64,000 nucleotides of DNA from Candidatus Nanopelagicales bacterium (lineage in GTDB: Bacteria; Actinomycetota; Actinomycetes; S36-B12), in the NCBI GenBank assembly GCA_028687755.1, contig JAQTZL010000004.1, positions 1 through 64,000 of the forward strand. The letters run 5' to 3'. Position 1 is the stretch's first letter, and each line of letters starts with the position of its first letter. The notes under the pieces were generated by a model, which saw nothing but the letters and a program-made list of their open reading frames with translations, made no database searches and was not told the origin of the DNA. This document shows positions 60,032 through 64,000 of this stretch, piece after piece. A program made the translations under genes and the position numbers.

Positions 60032-61322
60032 CCTCACCGAACGTTATGTGCGCTCGGTTGAATATCTGGCGAGGGCTGAAGCGGTCATTCCACTTGGATC
60101 ACAAACATTCAGCAAGTCACGCACTCAATATCCCGCAGGTGCTGCACCACTTTTCGCCCAACGTTCGTTCGGAAGTCGCACTTGGGATATTGACGGCAAC
60201 GAGTATGTTGATTTAGTGAGTTCGCTGGGGGCGGTGGCTCTTGGTTACGGTGATGAAGAAATTCATGAAGCAGTAGTAAAGCAACTCAAAGACGGCGTAA
60301 CCCTGAGCCTTGCGCATCCGATAGAAGCAGAAGTTGCAGAACGTCTTGTTGATCTCATTCCATGTGCGGAAAAAGTCCGGTTTGCTAAGAATGGATCTGA
60401 TGCAACGTCCGCAGCGATAAGACTTGCTCGCGCATTTACTGGCAAGGAACATGTGATCGTGTGTGGGTATCACGGTTGGCAGGATTGGTACATCGGCAGC
60501 ACAACAATGCATCGCGGGGTACCAAATTCAATTAGGGCACTTACTCATTCCATTACCTATAACGATATTGATGCCCTGATTACCGTGGCAGATCGCCTAC
60601 AAGGAAACGTTGCGGCGCTGATTATGGAACCCATGACTTCATCGTTTCCAGATCCGCACTATCTGCGTGAAGTTCGAAGAATCACGCAAGAACGAGGAAT
60701 TGTTCTCGTTTTCGATGAAATGCTCACCGGGTTTCGTTTTGCACCCGGTGGTGCTCAGGAATATTTCGGTGTCACTCCTGATCTTGCGGCCTTCGGTAAA
60801 GCACTAGCAAATGGATTTCCGCTTTCCGCGATTGTTGGGCGTGCTGACATCCTCAACGTCATGCCAGACATTTTCTTTTCAGGAACTTTTGGCGGGGAGA
60901 CCTTGTCACTCACTGCTGCAAATGTAGTACTTCAACGAATGGCAACAGGAGTCCCGACTAATCAGTTGGCCTCGATTGGTAAATCTCTGATCGAAAGAAT
61001 CGATGCGACACGCTCAGAGGTATCGAAACCCGTCCTGACTTTTTCGGGCCATGATTCATGGATTTTCCAGCAGTGGCACATTGACGACTCAGAGGTATTG
61101 GCGCAGGCCAAGACCCTTTTCCTTCAAGAGATGTTGCGACGAGGGGTTCTTGTGCTCAACACCCATGATGTAACCACAGCTTTCAAGGCCGAAGATATTG
61201 AAGTGGTTGCTATTGCCTACGCGGAATCTTTGAACGAAGTCTGCTCAGGACTCACTGGCAGAGATCTCCTGTCTCGCCTCGAGTGTGAGCCGATTCGACC
61301 ACTCTTTCGGGTACGGTCGTGA
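60024..61322 (+). CDS. Class III aminotransferase (glutamate-1-semialdehyde aminomutase-like)
   Basis: 432 residues, PLP fold type I. Lys259 (AAFGKALANGFPL) binds PLP, Asp231 (VLVFDEMLTGFRF) holds the ring nitrogen and NGSDATSAAIRLAR (123-136) binds phosphate. The best-known relatives are GSA aminomutases of haem synthesis. Here the setting beside SpsF and an aldo/keto reductase indicates transamination of a keto sugar in surface-glycan synthesis, a known use of this branch. It ends the unit; a 390-base gap follows. Confidence 0.92.
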   Translation: MPSLTERYVRSVEYLARAEAVIPLGSQTFSKSRTQYPAGAAPLFAQRSFGSRTWDIDGNEYVDLVSSLGAVALGYGDEEIHEAVVKQLKDGVTLSLAHPIEAEVAERLVDLIPCAEKVRFAKNGSDATSAAIRLARAFTGKEHVIVCGYHGWQDWYIGSTTMHRGVPNSIRALTHSITYNDIDALITVADRLQGNVAALIMEPMTSSFPDPHYLREVRRITQERGIVLVFDEMLTGFRFAPGGAQEYFGVTPDLAAFGKALANGFPLSAIVGRADILNVMPDIFFSGTFGGETLSLTAANVVLQRMATGVPTNQLASIGKSLIERIDATRSEVSKPVLTFSGHDSWIFQQWHIDDSEVLAQAKTLFLQEMLRRGVLVLNTHDVTTAFKAEDIEVVAIAYAESLNEVCSGLTGRDLLSRLECEPIRPLFRVRS

Positions 61323-61712
61323 GTGTTATTTGTAACGTTTCCAGTGTCACGATTCATGATGTGTCACTCTGAATTTTCTTAATACCTTTGCTCATCGTGA
61401 GGTAAATTCAGTAGGGCATCGCGAACTCATGATCCACTCGGGCTTTAATGACCGCGCAAATGAGCTGAATCAGCTTGATTCAAATTTATGAAGTCAGGGA
61501 TCGGATGCTATGGGGTTCTAGTCAGATCGCACTTGAGAAAAATTGAGGAAAGCCAGCGTGCTTGCAAGATTGGGTGTAGTTCAAAGAAGTTCTCAGCGTT
61601 CGTTGGTGACATACCTCGTCATCGCGGTGTGAATTATGGATGAAAAAGACCTTGGCTCCATTACAGTTGAAGCCCATAAGACAATTGTCCTTTGTAAGGC
61701 TAGGAGTTCGAA
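61323..61712. other. Intergenic stretch of 390 bases, no gene assigned
   Basis: A-T-rich and without a convincing gene. It holds a direct repeat GTGTCAC at 61344-61350 and 61361-61367 (17-base period) and an inverted repeat TGAATC-AGCTT-GATTCA at 61466-61482. A 26-codon frame (61636-61716) overlaps the next GTG but has no ribosome site. The stretch may carry promoter and operator sites for the dehydratase gene or the remains of a lost gene. Confidence 0.5.
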
Positions 61713-63491
61713 GTGAAGCACGACCGATGGGTGCAACATCGCTTGTTGCAAAGCGGTTGGGATGCTTTCTCTTGGCTGGTGGCCGTTCCGCTTGCACTCG
61801 TGCTGCGTTATGACTTTGAACCGCCCAGTAGCGCGCTGATTATTGGCCTTGTGGCGGGCGCGGCAGCTGCCGTATTGCACTTGATCATAGGCGTGATCTT
61901 CCATCTATACAGGGGTCGGTATGTTGTTGGATCATTTGATGAAGTTCTGGGGGTCACTCTCGTAACGCTTTTTGTCGGAATAGTGGGAAGCGCCCTGGCA
62001 TTTGTATTGCCTGCTACTGAGTTTCCAAGGTCTACCTTCGTTTTGGCCACTGGTATCGCAGGTGCAAGCATGCTTGGCGCTCGCTTCATGTGGAGAAGTG
62101 CGCGTCAGCAGACTGCTCTGCGACGTGAGGGTTCCCGCACACTCATTTATGGAGCAGGCGATGCTGGTTCGCAAATTGCGACCTTAATGCTGTCTGATCG
62201 TTCTAGTGGTTTTCAACCGATCGGATTTATCGACGACGATCCCAATAAGCAGCATTTACGAAGAGCTGGACTCCGGACTTTGGGAAATGTGGATCAAATT
62301 GAGGACTTGATCGCTGAGTATCAAGTAGATGTTGTGTTGGTTGCGATTGCTCAAGTCACGGCACCACGATTGCAGGAGCTTGACCGTAGGTGTACTGCTT
62401 TAGGCGTTAGGGTGCAGGTCATTCCAACCGCATCTGAAATCGTTGGGGGGGCGGTCAAACTTGGAGATATTTCTGATCTCACTGAGGAAGACCTCATGGG
62501 ACGCAGACCAATACGAACCGATGAAGCTCAAATAACGGACTTCATAAGAGGTCGCAGGGTTCTAGTAACTGGAGCAGGCGGTTCTATTGGTTCAGAATTA
62601 GCCCGACAGTTAGTTAGGTATTCACCGAGTCGCCTGATGCTTCTTGACCGAGATGAGTCAGGGCTTCATGCTCTCCAACTCACTCTTGATGGAAGTGGAA
62701 CTCTTACCTCTCCGGATTTGATCCTTGCAGATATACGCGACGGACAGCGACTTTTAGAAATCTTTGAAGAAGTCGAGCCGGAGATTGTGTTTCACGCAGC
62801 TGCACTAAAACACTTGCCACTCCTTGAGCGATACCCAGATGAAGCCATCAAAACGAATGTATTTGGAACGCGCAATGTTCTTTCAGCGGCAGAGTCAGTC
62901 GGAGTGCATGTATTTGCGAATATTTCGACCGACAAAGCAGCTGACCCAACGAGTATTTTGGGATACAGCAAGCTCATAACTGAGAGACTCACCGCAGGAA
63001 TGCCCGGCGGAAATGAATCCAAATACGTTTCGGTTCGCTTTGGAAATGTTCTTGGTTCCCGAGGTTCTGTTATTGAAACATTTAGGTACCAAATCGCGCA
63101 TGGTGGACCCGTAACGGTCACGGATGAGCGAGTGACTCGTTACTTCATGACAGTTCAAGAGGCTGTTCATTTAGTGCTTCAAGCTTCAGTTCTCGGTACG
63201 CATGGGGAGACACTTATTTTGGATATGGGTACGCCGGTGAATATTGCTGATCTAGCGCGACAGATGATTCATCGTTCAGGTCGCGACGTGGGTATCAAAT
63301 TTACGGGACTTCGCCCTGGAGAAAAACTCGATGAAGTTTTAGTTGCGAATAGTGAAAGCGCAGCACGGCCTCTGCACCCGTTGATTTCACATACGGATGT
63401 TGTGAGTCAAAGTTTCGAAACTCTCCATCCTCTAGTAGCGGCAAGTGATCCTGCTTCCACACTGCGTGCAGTAGCGTTGGGGTCTTTATAA
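61713..63491 (+). CDS. Membrane-bound nucleoside-diphosphate-sugar dehydratase (FlaA1/CapD/PglF type)
   Basis: 592 residues. Four membrane segments fall between about 18 and 125. A CoA-binding-like Rossmann domain follows (LIYGAGDAGSQIATLML, about 143-160), then the catalytic SDR domain (VLVTGAGGSIGSELARQLVR, about 283-302; ISTDKAADPTSILGYSK, about 403-419). Such enzymes make UDP-4-keto-6-deoxy-GlcNAc for bacillosamine or QuiNAc/FucNAc-type sugars at the membrane. The position usually held by Met or Tyr before the Lys reads L-G-Y-S-K. GTG 61713 follows AGGAG by 6 bases. A hairpin at 63523 may end the transcript. Confidence 0.92.
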   Translation: MKHDRWVQHRLLQSGWDAFSWLVAVPLALVLRYDFEPPSSALIIGLVAGAAAAVLHLIIGVIFHLYRGRYVVGSFDEVLGVTLVTLFVGIVGSALAFVLPATEFPRSTFVLATGIAGASMLGARFMWRSARQQTALRREGSRTLIYGAGDAGSQIATLMLSDRSSGFQPIGFIDDDPNKQHLRRAGLRTLGNVDQIEDLIAEYQVDVVLVAIAQVTAPRLQELDRRCTALGVRVQVIPTASEIVGGAVKLGDISDLTEEDLMGRRPIRTDEAQITDFIRGRRVLVTGAGGSIGSELARQLVRYSPSRLMLLDRDESGLHALQLTLDGSGTLTSPDLILADIRDGQRLLEIFEEVEPEIVFHAAALKHLPLLERYPDEAIKTNVFGTRNVLSAAESVGVHVFANISTDKAADPTSILGYSKLITERLTAGMPGGNESKYVSVRFGNVLGSRGSVIETFRYQIAHGGPVTVTDERVTRYFMTVQEAVHLVLQASVLGTHGETLILDMGTPVNIADLARQMIHRSGRDVGIKFTGLRPGEKLDEVLVANSESAARPLHPLISHTDVVSQSFETLHPLVAASDPASTLRAVALGSL

Positions 63492-63522
63492 ATCACTTGT
63501 CGATATTCGTAGGATGGACTGA

Positions 63523-63544
63523 CGTAGTGAAATAGACCACTACG
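63523..63544 (+). terminator. Possible weak terminator after dehydratase gene
   Basis: CGTAGTG-AAATAGAC-CACTACG is a 7-bp inverted repeat, followed by GTATTTTCG. It lies 31 bases after the stop. The T-tract is short, so confidence is moderate. Confidence 0.45.
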
Positions 63545-63939
63545 GTATTTTCGTTCAACCTGAAGAATAGAAAATGAGAACACACACATATGCCAAGTAT
63601 GCCTAACTGCTGGAAATTGCGGCGTTTGCTTCGCTATGACCAAGTCGCTCGATTCAGTTGGTGTAAGAACTGAAGCAATTTTGCATGTCACTCGCGCCTC
63701 TTAATTTCCTTTAAAGACTAATGAAAAGGAACTTATCGCACGGCACTAAGTGCCAACAGTGCTGATGTAGGAAAGCAAAGTTAAGACTTGCGTGCGAATA
63801 TGCTGTATAGCCCAGGGAAAAATAGCTTCGATGAGCTAAAGCATTTCGAATTTCCATCGAAACCGTTCGGCAGAATCCAGGTCAGATGTTAAGAGGTTTT
63901 GGCGTGAACAACTCGAATTCAAGTGAATAGAAGCAACGA
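63545..63939. other. A-T-rich stretch of about 395 bases without a recognised gene
   Basis: I see no supported coding frame on either strand. It contains a small inverted repeat (GGCAC-TAA-GTGCC near 63742-63754) and ends in the promoter of the gene starting at 63952. Confidence 0.5.
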
Positions 63940-63945
63940 TATAGT
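63940..63945 (+). promoter_or_regulatory. -10 box (TATAGT) of the last, incomplete gene
   Basis: TATAGT, near consensus, is exactly 6 bases before ATG 63952. The spacing is the same as in the other leaderless starts of the window. Confidence 0.5.
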
Positions 63946-63951
63946 TTGTTT

Positions 63952-64000
63952 ATGCACATTCAAACCTGGTTACCGCTGAGTGCACGAGTATCTATTATGC
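63952..64000 (+). CDS. 5' end of an unidentified gene, cut by window edge
   Basis: An open frame of 16 codons (MHIQTWLPLSARVSIM) runs from ATG 63952 to the window edge. Its only support is the -10 box TATAGT 6 bases upstream and the absence of a stop. Too little remains to assign a family. Confidence 0.45.
   Translation, partial: MHIQTWLPLSARVSIM

Noticed and set aside
61636-61716. 26-codon frame overlapping the start of the membrane dehydratase gene
   Set aside because: No ribosome binding site or -10 box at a suitable distance, and no recognisable sequence; the dehydratase has its own AGGAG.
63407-63691. 94-codon minus-strand frame at the end of the dehydratase gene
   Set aside because: One third lies opposite the dehydratase, start signals are absent and the composition looks non-coding.
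1-64000. CRISPR arrays, tRNA or rRNA genes, insertion sequences, integrases
   Set aside because: Looked for spaced direct repeats, tRNA-like 3' ends, and transposase or integrase motifs; none were seen.

Overview
The window is one long accessory island for making, decorating and exporting surface polysaccharide. I count about 58 supported genes, and at least 25 of them are glycosyltransferases or glycosyltransferase-like proteins. I see no rRNA, tRNA, CRISPR, transposase or phage structural genes. G+C looks close to half by eye. Many first genes of transcription units have a TANNNT hexamer 6-8 bases before the start codon and no Shine-Dalgarno, the usual look of leaderless actinobacterial transcripts. 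This pattern, the Wzm/Wzt, DUF2142, DUF2304 and DUF1972 content and the moderate G+C suggest an uncultured, probably aquatic, actinobacterium. I cannot name a genus.

Layout, left to right. 1-1339 (minus): a HigBA-like toxin-antitoxin pair and rmlC. 1407-3367 (plus): GT4 and GT2. 3400-5822 (minus): a membrane glycosyltransferase and a second toxin-antitoxin pair. 5993-7846: GT4. 7878-10455 (minus): two paralogous secreted Ig-like proteins. 10605-16061 (plus): the exporter wzm-wzt with two glycosyltransferases. 16102-18727 (minus): rmlA, a rhamnosyltransferase-like GT2 and a DUF3800 protein. 18846-24755 (plus): gmd, a Gmd paralogue without the catalytic Glu, and an FkbM-GT4-GT4 fusion of about 1200 residues. 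24856-25609: a shortened NYN-domain gene and a HicB-like orphan. 25619-30141: GT4, membrane protein, GT4 and a NeuB-family synthase. 30242-33755: DUF2142, GT2, DUF2304, GT. 33759-35920: two glycosyltransferases. 35976-43059: UDP-xylose synthase, membrane protein, fucosyltransferase-like protein, GT4, capsule-type glycosyltransferase, methyltransferase. 43035-47212 (minus): an unusual set of DUF4910, methyltransferase, DUF6492 and PhyH-type dioxygenase. 47259-53370: GT2s, TylF-type methyltransferase and an ABC flippase. 53367-55264 (minus): RmlD-like and PseB-like enzymes. 55455-58328: membrane glycosyltransferase and O-antigen ligase/polymerase. 58437-63491 (plus): aldo/keto reductase, SpsF-type cytidylyltransferase, class III aminotransferase and a FlaA1/CapD-type dehydratase. 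A further gene appears to start at 63952 and leaves the window.

How it fits together. The enzymes point to dTDP-rhamnose (rmlA and rmlC; rmlB and a clear rmlD are not here), GDP-4-keto-6-deoxymannose derivatives (gmd), UDP-xylose, and a 4,6-dehydrated UDP-HexNAc route probably leading to a nonulosonic acid (PseB-like, aminotransferase, SpsF, NeuB). Two assembly routes coexist: a Wzm/Wzt exporter with a C-terminal glycan-binding domain, and an ABC flippase plus O-antigen ligase/polymerase. The two secreted Ig-like proteins beside wzm are candidate surface partners or acceptors. This last link is inference from position only.
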